Shown here one piece after another: positions 1 to 11,770 of a stretch of 64,000 bases of DNA. Below the pieces are notes generated by a model that did no database searches, was not told the origin of the DNA, and was given only the letters and a program-made list of their open reading frames with translations. Positions within the stretch are counted from its first letter, which is position 1. Each line of letters opens with the position of its first letter. The position numbers and the translations under genes were made by a program. The stretch is from Pontederia crassipes. Lineage: Eukaryota; Streptophyta; Magnoliopsida; Commelinales; Pontederiaceae. The stretch lies in the NCBI GenBank assembly GCA_030549335.1, contig CM060198.1:60881953-60945952 (forward strand), read 5' to 3'.

Positions 1-1009
1 AAGGCTAGACCCGTCGATAATTATATATATAATAATATATGTGTGATAATATACATATATATTTAATATTTTATTTTTAAATTTACTGACGGGTATAGCC
101 TTCGGAATTACCGATGGAGTTAAATGTCTCGGTAATTTCAAAGGCTATACCCAACTCTAAATAATATTTTAATATTATATATAGTATAAGATAAAATATT
201 TGATTAATATTTTATTACTATTTTTACTCATGGGTCAACCCTTCGGTAATATGGACGGTATTCGTCGGTATTACCAAAGGATACACCCATCGATAATTCA
301 TATTTTAATATATAATATAATATATATGATTAATATGTTAATATTATAGTTATCGACCGGTACACCTTCGGTATTACCGATGAATATTCACCCATCGATA
401 ATACTAAAGGATGATTTCATCACTAAGTCAGGAAGTCTAATTTTTTCCCACCTAATATTCCCTCGCTCTCCCCCTCTCCCCCTCTCCCTACTCGTTCCCG
501 TCCCCTCTCTCTCTCCCTATATCTCTCTCTCCTTCCCCCCTCTCACCAGCTATCTCTCTCTCCTTCTCTCCCTCTCTCTTCCATGACTTCGGCGACCTCT
601 GACGAGTCTAGGGATCCCGGCTCCGGCCGCCCTCATCATCTCCCTCTCTCTTGACTCTAGCCGTTGAATCCGCATTGACGACCGAACTCGGCACACAAGT
701 GATCGGATCTGACATACAGGCGGCTGATCCGGTGCACAGGCGGTCGGATCCTGCACCGTCGGATCAGTCGGCTGTGCGCCAGATCTGATACCAGGCATCC
801 GGATCCATCACCAGGCGCCCGGATCCGACGACTCCGGTGACCAACGATTCCTTCCACTCTCCCTCTCGGCAAGATCTGACGTCAGTGATCGGATCCATCG
901 GATCCAGCCACAGACGTCCAATTTCTTTTATATTTAAAATCAAAGTTTCCAACGGACATTCCACTCGCAAACTTCGATGGGGAAGACTCCTGTCGGACCT
1001 TTCGAACTT
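1..1009. mobile_element. CACTA-like non-autonomous element, cut by window edge
   Basis: Positions 1-400 hold many short direct and inverted copies of a motif like ACCGATGG / CCGTCGG in AT-rich DNA. A CT-rich tract (about 430-590) follows, then a GC-rich stretch (about 590-905) with repeated GGATC/GATCCG words. The same order occurs in the complete CACTA element at 59551-61163. No open frame here resembles a transposase. The left end lies outside the window and the right end is unclear because a MITE abuts near 1010. The assignment rests on shared architecture and is inference. Confidence 0.5.
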
Positions 1010-1671
1010 TTAACCCCAGACTACGAACTTCATTTTTTGGGTATCTAAACTATCGCAATTTTTTCAGTTTGATCATTCCATCCAATTTCATCGACTTCTC
1101 CATTATTTTTTATTTTTCACATTTATGAAAAGTTCATTATACCCCTACTCTGAATTGAATTCTATTTTTATATAAAATAATATATAAAAATAAAAATAAA
1201 AATAATTAAAAAAAGAAAAATACCATGTGGAGGGGGCTCGCCACCCCCCTCTTCGTCGACCTGCGTCGTCGACGACGACGGGGGGCCCACCCCCACCCCT
1301 CTTTTCCTACGCCGAGAAAGAGAAATAGGGCCCCCCTCTTTCCATGCGTCGGGAAAGAGAAGAGGGGGTGGGGGGGTCGCCGCCCCCATAGGTCGACGAA
1401 GAAGTCCCCCTCCACGTGGTATTTTTTTTTATTTTTAATTATTTTTATATTTATTATTATATATTATTTTATGTAAAAATAGAATTCAATTCAGAACATG
1501 GGTATAATGAACTTTTCATAAATGCAAAAAATAAAAAATAAGGGAGAAGTCGACGGAAGAACCAAACTAAAAAAATCGTGATAGTTTAGGTACCGAAAGA
1601 ATGAAATTCGTAGTCTATGGTTAGATGTGATAATTCGCGATAGTTTAGAGATAGTTAAAGGAAATAACCCT
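1010..1671. mobile_element. Long-TIR fold-back MITE (copy A) with GC-rich core
   Basis: The two arms are inverted copies of one another: the left arm reads CTAAACTATCGCAATTTTTTC and the right arm contains the complement of the same text near 1575. Copies B to E of this family lie at 25905, 29115, 36212 and 53915. This copy differs in carrying a GC-rich core (about 1220-1425) that is itself an imperfect hairpin (GTGGAGGGGG near 1227, CCCCCTCCAC near 1407). The outermost tens of bases of the left arm appear to be missing. No coding capacity is seen. Confidence 0.65.
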
Positions 1672-2094
1672 AAAATTAAATATATTAATATTAATTTATT
1701 ATATATCTTTGAAAATATTACTATATTAAAATAAGATTTCGAAAAACTCATCGAGTAGAGAGTGGTTTACTATTTTTCTAAATGAAATTAGAATAGTCTT
1801 TTTAATTTTAAAAATTGTCTCCAAAAATAGTCAATAATTTTTTTGAATAAAAAATCAACCCAATCCGAATCATTCTCACCCCTATTGAATTCAACTTCGA
1901 ATTCAATTCCTAATCTTAATCTAATTTAATTTTTCTAACTAATATCTTTTTCATATTCTCCTATTTCTAATTTAATTCTTTTTTCAAATTATCTGGATAA
2001 CATTAATAATGATATTTTATTTTCTAAAAATTTCCGACGTCACAGTCCTGGATATAAATATTTTGTTACGACAACATGAAGTCGTGCATACATA
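1672..2094. other. AT-rich 3' flank of WAK-1
   Basis: No gene is visible. From about 1985 onward the sequence matches the region just downstream of WAK-2 (about 8700-8805) and part of 19600-19715 downstream of WAK-3, so the duplicated unit includes the 3' flank. Confidence 0.6.
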
Positions 2095-4634
2095 TCATCT
2101 TCCTCCAACGTCAATGTCCAGCACCAATCTGCTGTCCAAGCTCTGATTCACACTTATCTCTCCTGTATCGTACTCGTATGCTGAATCGCCCAACAAGCTT
2201 TGCGTTTCCTCATTTCGCTGTTGCCCCCATGGGTGTTGCTTGTTTCTCGCCAACGCCTGCAACCTCTCAGCAACTTCCTTCATGGACGGCCTCTCGTCTC
2301 CCCGCACACTCAAGCACTGGTATGCAAGCTCCGCAACATCTCTCAGCACCTGATCCATTCCGCCTACTTCATTCAGTACATGCTCGTCTATAATTTCTTG
2401 CAGCTTGTTCTCTTTCATCGCAACGAGGAAGCTTGATGCGAGGCTCTTCTTCTCCACGGAGCCCTCCGAGTAGATGGGCTTTTTGACAGTAATGAGTTCC
2501 ACCAGCACCACTCCGAAGCTGTAGACGTCGCTCTTATCGGTCAGTTGGTGGCTGAGCAGGCTTTCGGGATCCAAGTAGCCAAGAGTTCCTTGCATGAACT
2601 GCACGAATCCTGATTCATCCATGGGCACCAGTTGCGATGCTCCGAAGTCGGACACTTTGGCCCTGCCTTTGTCGTCCAGAAGTATGTTGAGCGTCTTCAC
2701 GTCGCCGTGAACGATGGACCTGGTGATGGATGAGTGCAAGTAAGCGAGCGCTTCGGCTGATTCCGAGGTGATCTTTATGCGTGTCGCAAGCGGCATCGGC
2801 GAACTCTGTTTCTTACTGTTGTGGATAGCGTCATAAACCGTGCCGTTCGACACGAACTCGTAGACCAACATGGGGACGTCGACCTCCAGGCAGCAGCCCA
2901 AGAGCCTAACCACGTTCCGGTGGTTGATCTGAGAGAGAATGATGATCTCATTGACGAACTCTTCCTTCTGGCTCTCGTCAACTATCTTCGACCTCTTTAT
3001 GGCCACCTCCCTGCCATCGACCAGAATTCCCTTGTAAACCATGCCACGACCGCCGGCACCGACAACTCTGTCGTCGTCGAAGTTGTTCGTCGCCCTCTCC
3101 AGATCCATTTTGCTAAATACCGCGACGGTGTCCACCTGTCTGGATTTCATCTCTTGATATAACATGAGCCCTCCATTGCGGTTGAAGAACATTTGCTTTT
3201 CTCGCTCGTGCTTTCTCTTTTGGCAGGTCATGAGCACGAAGCTACAGATGGCGACCAGGATAACAATTCCTCCGCTGATTCCTGCATGATCACAGGACGC
3301 CGCGAGTGGTGTAAGGAAAAGGAGTACATAAATATTTTATATATATATATATATGTTTCTTGAATGCTGATACGAGACAGGGCATGCACAATTAATTAAG
3401 ACGGCAAGAAAGGGGAAATGTTTCAAGTTACTTTAATTAGGATATTTACCTATAGCCAGTCTTGCAGGCAATGGAAAACTTTCGCTGGACTTAGTGCAGG
3501 TTCCATTTTTGGCATCTCCATGCTTTCCATGGGGGCACGTACAGTCATAACTGCCTGGCACGTTGATGCAAGTTCCATAGCAAGGGTATCGCGCTGTATC
3601 CTTGCACTCGTCAATATCTGCCCACAAGCAAAATTTACAAGGTACTTAATAATGAAAAGGTACAGCAAGATTAGTTCATGATGCTCATGCCATGCATGAT
3701 CGTGTTAAATATTTAATGGAGAACGGTGATTAATTCAGGAAGTTGAGACCGCACCATAGCATCCATTCTCGAGATATGGGTTCCCGTCGTAGCCTTCAGG
3801 GCACTTGCAGCGGTATCCCTCGCCGTTGGAGGAGTTGAAGTAGGTGCTGTTCTTACTGCGGCACACCGCCTGCGGTGTGGAGTTGTCCCGAATCGCCCAG
3901 TCGATCACAACTGGGACCCTGTGCTCGTCATCGACACCAAAGCCGCCTGTGAGGTGGACTGAAGAGAAGTTGTACTAGCTCTGCTCGGCAAGGAAAGCGT
4001 AGCTACAGGGACTGAACTCCCACACGTCGGAGTGGTTGTAGCCGCCGAAGCTCACTTCGAAGTAAGTGAGGCCCGCCGGGATCGAGGTCTGGCAGCAGCC
4101 CATTCCGTCACACGATCCCTCCACCACGCTTCCCGGGCCATCGCATATGGACACACATCCGCTCCCGTAGGAATTGGTCTTGGCGTTCTCTCCTCCGATG
4201 GTTGCGAGCGTTCGGCAGCCCACGGCGAAGAACTTGTTGTGGGTCTTAGAGAACTTATACATTTCGCTGATTCCTGCCGTCGGATTATTCCCATCGAGTC
4301 TACTGGTCTCGTTGTAACATTCGGCAGCCCTGAAGAGCCTCACGCGCAGTTGGCCCTCTGCAAGTGAGATGTTTGTGATCCGGATGTTGCCGGTGCCCAT
4401 AAAAGGCGCCGGGGGATCGTAGTGCGTGCGGTTGCAAGTGACGTCAAGGCCTGGCCTTCCGCAGTTCGCTCCGATCCCAAACGGGTAAGGGATGTCGACG
4501 TCGCCGCACCGATCTGGGCAGCCCGGCAGCGCCATGCTCTGCGCCGAAGCAGTTGGAGCTGCCAATAGCAGTGCGTGCAGCAGCGATGGCAGCAGAGCTG
4601 GGAACAGATATGAGACCCACTTAAAAATCACCAT
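2095..4634 (-). pseudogene. WAK-1: wall-associated receptor kinase, one in-frame stop in exon 1
   Basis: Three exons on the minus strand: 3755-4634, 3450-3617 and 2095-3281, joined by GT-AG introns of 137 and 168 bp, both phase 1. The exons sum to 2235 nt, a multiple of three. Exon 1 encodes a signal peptide (MVIFKWVSYLF...), then the GUB_WAK region with CPDRCGDVDIPYPFGIG. Exon 2 is a calcium-binding EGF module starting DIDECKD. Exon 3 holds a membrane span, a glycine loop (GAGGRGMVYKG), VAIK, HGDVKTLN and DFG. Known WAKs sit in the plasma membrane and bind pectin. Codon 220 (3975-3977) is TAG where WAK-2 has a Trp codon; the frame is open on both sides. The product would be a secreted fragment of about 219 residues unless the stop is read through. 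Kinase changes from WAK-2 include LITVKKP for LITGKKP. The start matches all paralogues. Recent loss of function, a decoy, or a base error are the alternatives. Confidence 0.85.
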
Positions 4635-4699
4635 GCTTAATCAAACTACTCCAATTAGCCGCCCTATTCGATCGATCTCTGGGTTTGCACTTTGCTGCT

Positions 4700-5138
4700 T
4701 ATTTTGCATCGGCATCAGTAAATAGAAATATATATACTATCCAGGATGTGGTGAGTGACCGCTTCAAGTTATTTTTTTTTCTTTACTCTATTCATCCGGA
4801 TGCAGCTTCACTGTCCTTGGTGTGACGTTAATCGTGGACTTATGACCATGTCAATAAGTCTTCTGCTTACGTATTATTATTTTCGACACGATGAATCGAA
4901 GTCCATTCCGCAGCTGCCGTGTGGATGATGCAACTTAATTAACCATTGACTTATTACCGTGCCAATAAGTCTTCAGTTTAATTTACTATACTGGAATCGA
5001 TTTGTCGATGTCATTGTACAAGTACTCAGTTTAGAGCGTTCTTTATATATGTGATTAAGTCTCACTCATTTTTTTCTTCTATAGTCACCTTAATTTATCC
5101 TGGCTTAGTTATACGCTAAAAAAATAATAATAAAAGGA
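4700..5138 (-). promoter_or_regulatory. Upstream segment of WAK-1 with TATA box and W-box core
   Basis: Read on the minus strand, a TATA-like AGTATATATATTTC lies at 4725-4740, about 95 bp before the start codon, as in WAK-2 and WAK-3. Beyond it is a segment shared with 6447-6840, 11380-11770, 58859-59050 and partly 23945-24110. It contains TTGACT (4946-4951), the core bound by WRKY factors, and a TGACG near 4822. Conservation is seen; regulation by WRKY or TGA factors is inference. Confidence 0.5.
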
Positions 5139-6021
5139 TAAAGCAAAAGAAATAAAGGGAGAGGGAGAGAGAGGGGGAGAGAGAGAGAGAGGAGAGGAGG
5201 AAAGAAATAAAGGGATTGGGTATATATAGATATATATTATATATATATATAGGTGGAAAGATGAGAAAGCGAAAAAAACAAAAAAATAGCGGGATAACGA
5301 AATTTTAATTACCGACGGCTCTGATCGTCGGAAAAGCAAATATTAATTATTTTTAAAATTAACGACGGTCACAACTATTAAAAATTATTTAATTATAAAA
5401 TAAAATACTATATTTAGTTATATATAATATTTATTTTTTATTTTACCAATGGTTTGAACTGTCGCTAATTATTATCGACGGTCGGAACCGTCAGAAATTG
5501 CGACGATTTGGACTGTCGCTAATTATATTAATAAAATACTCGTCATATTATATTATTATATATTTACTGACGGTTACGATCGTCGGAAATATCGACGTTC
5601 CTAATCGTCGAAAAATAAAATAATAATATAACATATTACACAATTTATTATTTTCATTTCCGACGGTCGTAACCATCGGAAATTGCAACGGATGGATATC
5701 CGTCAGAAATATCGACGTCCATAATCGTCGAAAAAATAAAATAATAATATAACAAATTACATAATTTATTATTTTCATTTTTTACGATTGTAACTATCGG
5801 AAATTCTGTCAGAAATTACGACGGACGGATATCCATCGGAAATATCGACGTTCCTAATTGTCGAGAAATAAAATAATAATATAATAAATTACATAATTTA
5901 TTTTCTTATTTCCGATGGTTGTAACCGTCGAAAATTCCGTCGAAAATATTTTCGTCGCAAAATCCGTCGTAAATTATGATGGAATTCTATCCGTCGGAAA
6001 TGACAATTTTCTTGTAGTGAT
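5139..6021 (-). mobile_element. CACTA-type element, truncated
   Basis: The right end reads TTTTCTTGTAGTG, the complement of the classic CACTACAAGAAAA CACTA terminus. Inside are more than a dozen subterminal repeats of GACGG / CCGTCG type, then a GA-rich tract and an AT microsatellite near 5160-5260. In reverse this matches the left half of the complete element at 59551-61163, including the CCCGC...TTTTTCGC text by the microsatellite. The other half is absent and no transposase is seen. Confidence 0.75.
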
Positions 6022-6446
6022 CTTTTTAACTCGTTGCACCGAATGACCTTTCCGTCATTATTGCCTATTTTCTGATCGCTCGGATGATGTAGCGTCCCAC
6101 ACGTCATATTCTTTTTTCTCCACATGAGCATTTAATTGACGTGACATCAATAAAAAATCAAATAACTATGTTCGTTGTCTTTCCTTGCACCTACACCCTT
6201 TCCTTACCTCTGTCGGCATGTGCAGGAAAAGGAAAGGGGGATCGCCCCCTATGTGAGCGACCTTCGCTGGCGCGCGAAGATGGTTTTTCATTTTTAATTA
6301 TTATTTTATTTTTTTATATTAGCTAATATAAATGGTTATGTGGATGAGAGAGAAGATGTCGCATCGGCGCTACATCAGCAACGCGATTGGGTAGCCGCCA
6401 TTTAATAAAATAAATTAAAAGATGGAGAATAATTTTGTCACGGAGT
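6022..6446. mobile_element. Partial MITE of the 45454-46096 family
   Basis: Segments such as GACGTGACATCA (near 6139), a GC-rich block with GGGGGATCGCCCCC (6237-6250) and the closing AAAAGATGGAG (near 6417) line up in order with the longer copy at 45454-46096. The outer TIR tips are missing or diverged. It lies directly against the CACTA terminus. Confidence 0.45.
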
Positions 6447-6840
6447 GTCAATAAATAGAAATATATAATCTATCCAGGAATGTGGTGAGTGACCGCTTCA
6501 AGTTATTTTTTTTTTTCTTTCCTTTATTCATCTGGATGCAGCTTCACTGTCCATGGTGTGATGTTAATCGTGGACTTATGACCATGTCAATAAGTCTTCT
6601 GCTTACTTATTATTATTTCGACACGATGTGACTTTAACCTTGACTTGTGACCGTGCCAATAAGTCTTCAGTTTACTGGAACCGGTTTAATATCGATGCCA
6701 TTGTACAAGTCCTCAGTTTAGAGCGTTCTTTGTATATCTAATTATTCTGGTCACTCTCAAAATAGTTTTTCCTCTATAGTCACCTTAATTTATCCTGGCT
6801 TAATCATACGCTAAAAAATAATAATAAAAGGATGAAGAAA
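6447..6840 (-). repeat. Second copy of the WAK-1 upstream segment
   Basis: This is a close direct repeat of 4711-5138, sharing text such as AATAGAAATATATA, GTGGTGAGTGACCGCTTCAA and CAATAAGTCTTCTGCTTAC. TTGACT is kept at 6640-6645. No WAK coding sequence follows it on the gene side; a CACTA end and MITE remnant do. It is either a duplicated promoter segment or the remains of another cluster unit whose gene was lost. Confidence 0.7.
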
Positions 6841-8805
6841 AAAAAAACATGATCTCTTTCTTCTTTTTTTATTTTTCGTTATATATATATATATATATAT
6901 ATATATTGAAAATAAAATGCCGTCCGAAAGATGAGTTGCGTGAATAACTTGTATCCAATAGAAACGGCAACCTACTTCGGACGTAACCATAAATTATTGG
7001 TAAAATTTATTATTGTAACACCTATTCTTTAAAGATCAAATAAGTGATATTTAGTTATTTTATTTCAGAAATTAGGAGATATGAATAATATTTGGTTATT
7101 TTATTTCAGAAAATAACTTTTAATTGGAGATAACATTAGGGGGTTCAAATGATCGATGATGTAAGAGTTTGGGTTGAATTATATCTTTGCGATTTAATTT
7201 AGAATTAACTTTATTGGACTTTGAATTATAGTTTGAATAGATTGAGATTAAATTGATACTTTAAAGAATTAGTGAGTCATAATTGAAATTAAGCTATGTC
7301 GATCTAAAATATAAATAATTAAATATCAATTATTTGAGAACATTTTCGATCATAAGTTGGAAAATGTACTTTGAATATTAAAGGTTGCTATTTTATTCTA
7401 GGTAATTCGCATATTTTGATATATTATTGAAAATTTGATTTATTAAATTGGGTAATCCATCTCAAGCATGTACTCATAAAGTGAAATTTGAACTCAAGAT
7501 TACTTGGTCCATAAGTTAAAATGTGTGCCACTCCATCACGTACTCATTCCCATTTGATTAATTTATTAATTACATTGGAGACGATCCAAATGTTCTATCC
7601 AACCAAAATTTCTTTTCTTTTTTCTTTCTTTTTGGGTTGATAATGGTACCCGAACTTTTTTTCCTCCAAATGAATCAGTCTAACAAAGCTCAAATTGTCT
7701 TGGTATTTATTTGTACCATAAAACAATTTATGACTTGGTGTTTTTTGACTAGCAAACACTCTAACATTGTTCACTTGGAGCATATGGGGGCACATTGTTC
7801 AACCAGCAAGATGATCGATCTGTCTACGACATGATACAACGAGAGATTTAAGAATTAAGATAATTTGATTGAATAATTTTACATGAATAAAAATACGAAG
7901 ATGATCATGATTTTATATGTAGTTATTTTTTTCATTTTGTAAAATATGTTTTAAATTTGTACGAATAATTTAAAATAAATAATATTTTGATTGGACTTAA
8001 ATAATTATGAAATTAACATTCCATGCTCGTTAAATTGAATATAAAGTATGTACCGGTAAGAATGAATTTAAAGTAATACATATATGAATGTGAATTTAAA
8101 GTAATACATACATGAATATAGTCGCGACTTGAGGCCACAGATCGAAGGCGAAGAGAGAAGAAAACGAAGGAGAAGAGGCACATTTATGCCTTCATGGGAA
8201 GGAATGGGAATTTATTTCTAAGGATTAATCATAATTTAATTTCAATTAAGACTCTTAATTAATTCTAATTTAAAATCTTTAATCAATACACTAATTTAAT
8301 CGTATTTATCTTTTTAAATCGATATATTATCTCATATTTATCCTTCATTTTTGGATTAAATTAAATTAAATATTATTTATATCCCTTAATTTTTTGGATT
8401 AAGGGTTTATCTTTTAATTTAATTATAATTGAAACTTCTTTGTATGTTAAACTTAATTACTATTGAATAAGGGTATAAGAAAAAACCTATCAACCTTGAC
8501 AAATCTATCCAACTGAAAAAACCCTTTAGTGTTGTTTTGCTAAAAAAATCAACCCGATCATAATCAATTTCACTCCTACTATTGAATTCAGCTTCAATTT
8601 TAATTTCTAATCTTAATCTAATTAAATTTTTCCAATTAATATTTAATTTTTCATCTTTTCCAATTTTTTATTTAATTATACTTTTAATTTTTTTTCAAAT
8701 TATCTTGATTAAATTAATAATGATATTTTATTTTCTAAAAATTTGCCACGTCACACTCTGGCATACAAATATTTTGTTACAACAACATGAAGTCCTGCAT
8801 ATATA
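6841..8805. other. Duplicated upstream block and AT-rich spacer, no gene
   Basis: From about 6930 to 7300 the sequence matches 12510-12625 plus 17300-17540, 24650-24980 and 61370-62050 (shared text: GTAACCATAAATTA, AACTTTTAATTGGAGATAA). A (TA)n tract lies near 6884-6905. Between about 7400 and 8580 I see no gene, only weak echoes of the unit-2 spacer such as ACCATAAAACAAT near 7715. From about 8580 the WAK 3' flank begins. Confidence 0.5.
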
Positions 8806-11300
8806 TCATCTTCCTCCAACGTCTATGTCCAGCACCACTCTGCTGTCCAAGCTCTGGTTCACACTTATCTCTCCTGTGCTGTACTCGTATGTAGAACCGC
8901 TCAGCAAGCTTTCTGTCTCCTCACTTCGCTGCTGCCCCCATGGGTGTTGCTTGTTTCTCGCCAACGCGTGCAACCTCTCTGCAACTTCCTTCATGGACGG
9001 CCTCTCGTCTCCCCGCACGCTCAAGCACTGGTGTGCAAGCTCGGCAACATCTCTCAGCATCTGATCCATTCCCCCTAGTTCATTCAGTACATGCTCGTCT
9101 ACAATTTCCTGCAGCTTGTTCTCTTTCATCGCCACGAGAAAGCTTGATGCGAGACTCTTTTTCTCCACGGAGCCCTCTGAGTAGATGGGCTTTTTGCCGG
9201 TGATGAGCTCCAGCAGCACCACTCCGAAGCTATAGACGTCGCTCTTAGTGGTCAGTTGGTGACTGAGTAGGCTTTCGGGATCCAAGTAGCCCAGAGTTCC
9301 TTGCATGAACTGCACGAATCCTGATTCATCCATGGGCACCAGCTGCGATGCTCCAAAGTCGGACACTTTGGCCCTGCCTTTGTCGTCCAGAAGTATATTG
9401 AGCGACTTCACGTCGCCGTGGACGATGGACCGAGTGATCGACGAGTGCAAGTAAGCAAGCGCTTCGGCTGATTCCGTGGCGATATTTATGCGCGTTGCAA
9501 GCGGCATCGATGCGTTCTGGTTCTGGGTCTTTGTGTTGTGGATTGCATCATAGACCGTGCCGTTCGACACGAACTCATAGACCAACATGGGGACGTCGAC
9601 CTCCAAGCAACAGCCCAAGAGACTGACCACGTTCCGGTGGTTGATCTGGGAGAGAATGATGATCTCATTGACGAACTCTTCCTTCTGGCTCTCGTCGACT
9701 ATCTTCGACCTCTTTATGGCGACCTCCCTGCCGTCGTCCAAAATTCCCTTGTAAACCATGCCGCGACCGCCAGCACCGACAACTCTATCATCGTCGAAGT
9801 TGTTCGTTGCCCTCTCCAGGTCCGTTTTGCTGAACACCGCGACGGTATCCACTCTTCTGGATCTCATCTCTTCATATAACTTGACCCCTCCGTTGCGGTT
9901 GAAGAACATTTCTTTTTCTCGCTCGTGCTTTCTCTTTTGAAAGGTCATGAGCATGAAGCTACCGACGATGACCAGGATCACAATACCACCGCTGACTCCT
10001 GCACGATCACAGGTACCCCACGAGTGGCGTAAGGCAAAGGACACATATATGTGTTTCATGAATGCTGATACGAGACAGGGCATGCACAATTACGCGAGAC
10101 GCTTTATTTTAATTAGGATATTTACCTACGGCCAGTCTTGCAGGTAATGGAAAACTTTCTCTGGACTCGGTGCTGGTGCAGGTTCCATTTTTGGCATCTC
10201 CATGCGGACACGTACACTCAAAACTGCCAGGCACGTTGACGCAAGTTCCTTGGCAAGTGTATCGCGCTGGATCCTTGCACTCATCAATATCTGTCACAAG
10301 CAAAACGTTCAAGGTTCCAATAAGTTACAAGATACAGCAAGACCAGTTCGCGATGCTAATGCCGTGCATGATCGAGTTTAATAATTAATGGAGAAAGTTA
10401 ATTAGTTCAGGAAGTTGAGACCGTACCGTAGCATCCATTCACTAGATACGGATTGCCATCGTAGCCTTTGAGGCACATGCAGTTGTATCCCTCGCCGTTG
10501 GAAGAGTTGAAGTAGGTGCTATTCTTACTGAGGCACACCTGCTCCGGTGGGGAGTTGTCCCGAATCGCCCAGTCGAGCACCACGGGGACCATGTCCTGGT
10601 CGCCGGCAACAAAGTCGCTTGACAGGTGAGCTAGAGAGAAGTTATACCAGCTCTGGTCGGCGAGGAAAGCGTAGCTGCAGGGATTGAACTCCCACACGCT
10701 GGACTTGTCGTAGTAGAAGCTCACGTCGAATGAACTTAACCCCGCGGGGATGGAGGTCTGGCAGCACCCGATTCCATCGCACGTCCCCTCCGTGACACTG
10801 CCCGCATTGTCGCAGAAGGACACGCATCCGCTCGCGTAGGAACTCGTCTTGTCGCTCGTGCCTTGGATGTATGCGAGAGTGTCGCAGCCCACGGCGAAGA
10901 ACTTGTTCTGGGTCTTGGAGAATTTATACATGTCGCTGACCTGTGCACTCGCCAAGCTCGAATTTGTTACGCCGCCCTGGTCGTAGCATTGGCTGGAAAT
11001 AAACATCTTCGCGCGCAGTTGGCCCTTTGCAAGTGAGATGTTGATGATCTGGACGTTGCCGGTACCAATGAAAGGCACCGGAGGATGGAGCGTACTGTTG
11101 CATGTGACGTCTAGGCCTGGCCTTGCGCAGTCCGTTCCGATCCCAAACGGATAGGGGATGCTCACGTCGCCGCACCGATCTGGACAGCCCGGCAGCGCCA
11201 TGCTCTGCGCGGAAGCTGCTGCAGCTGCCCACAGCAATGCATGCAGCAGCGACGACAGCAGAGCTAGGAACAGACGTGAGACCCACTTAGAAATCACCAT
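8806..11300 (-). CDS. WAK-2: wall-associated receptor kinase, intact
   Basis: Exons 10427-11300, 10126-10290 and 8806-9998 join through phase-1 GT-AG introns of 136 and 127 bp into 744 codons. The protein has a signal peptide (about residues 1-32), a GUB_WAK region beginning LPGCPDRCGDVSIPYPF, a GYDGNPY cysteine-rich end, and one EGF_CA module (about 292-346) with the Asn-hydroxylation pattern CVNVPGSFECTC. A membrane span (about 347-370) precedes the kinase: glycine loop near 421, Lys near 442, HGDVKSLN with catalytic Asp near 542, and DFG near 560. WAKs bind pectin and oligogalacturonides outside and signal through Ser/Thr phosphorylation. HGD marks a non-RD kinase, a type often linked with immune receptors. 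The start is chosen from the shared MVISKWVS signal peptide and the TATA box about 95 bp upstream. It is the best reference copy here. Confidence 0.93.
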
Positions 11301-11379
11301 GCTTAATCAAACTCCTCTAATTAGCTGCTCCTATTCGATCGATCTCTGGGTTTTGCACTTTGCAGCTTGATTTGTATGG

Positions 11380-11770
11380 GCATCAGTAAATATATATATA
11401 TAGTCTATCCAGAAATGTGGTTGAGTGGCCGCCTCAAGTTATTTGTTTCCTTTTCTTTATTCCTTCGGATGTTGCAGCGTCCATGTCAATATGTCTTCGG
11501 CTTACTTTTTATCATTTTTAGACACGATCAATCGAATCCAAGTCTACTCCCTCAGCTTCCGTGAGCATGATGCGACTTTAAAAACAGTTGACTTGCGACC
11601 GTGCCAATAAGTCTTCAGTTTACTTTACTACACTGGAGTTGATTTATTGATGTCATTGTACAAGGCCTTCATCAGTTTCTAGCGTTCTTTGTATATTTAA
11701 TTAGTGCACACTCTCAATTTTTTTCTTATGTAGCCACCTTAATTTATCCCGGCCTAATACGCTAAAAAAA
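11380..11770 (-). promoter_or_regulatory. Upstream segment of WAK-2
   Basis: A TATA-like run (CTATATATATATATTT on the minus strand, 11389-11404) lies about 90-100 bp before the WAK-2 start. The conserved segment follows, with TTGACT at 11588-11593 and the GTGCCAATAAGTCTTCAGTTTAC text shared with WAK-1. The W-box role is inferred from the motif and its conservation. Confidence 0.5.

Noticed and set aside
1225-1476. Open frames in GC-rich DNA on both strands
   Set aside because: They lie in the hairpin core of a MITE and encode Arg/Pro-rich low-complexity text.
2821-3162. Plus-strand open frame of 113 codons, repeated at 9538-9879 and 21536-21877
   Set aside because: It is antisense to the kinase N-lobe of three paralogues; it is open because of the codon usage and conservation of the sense exon.
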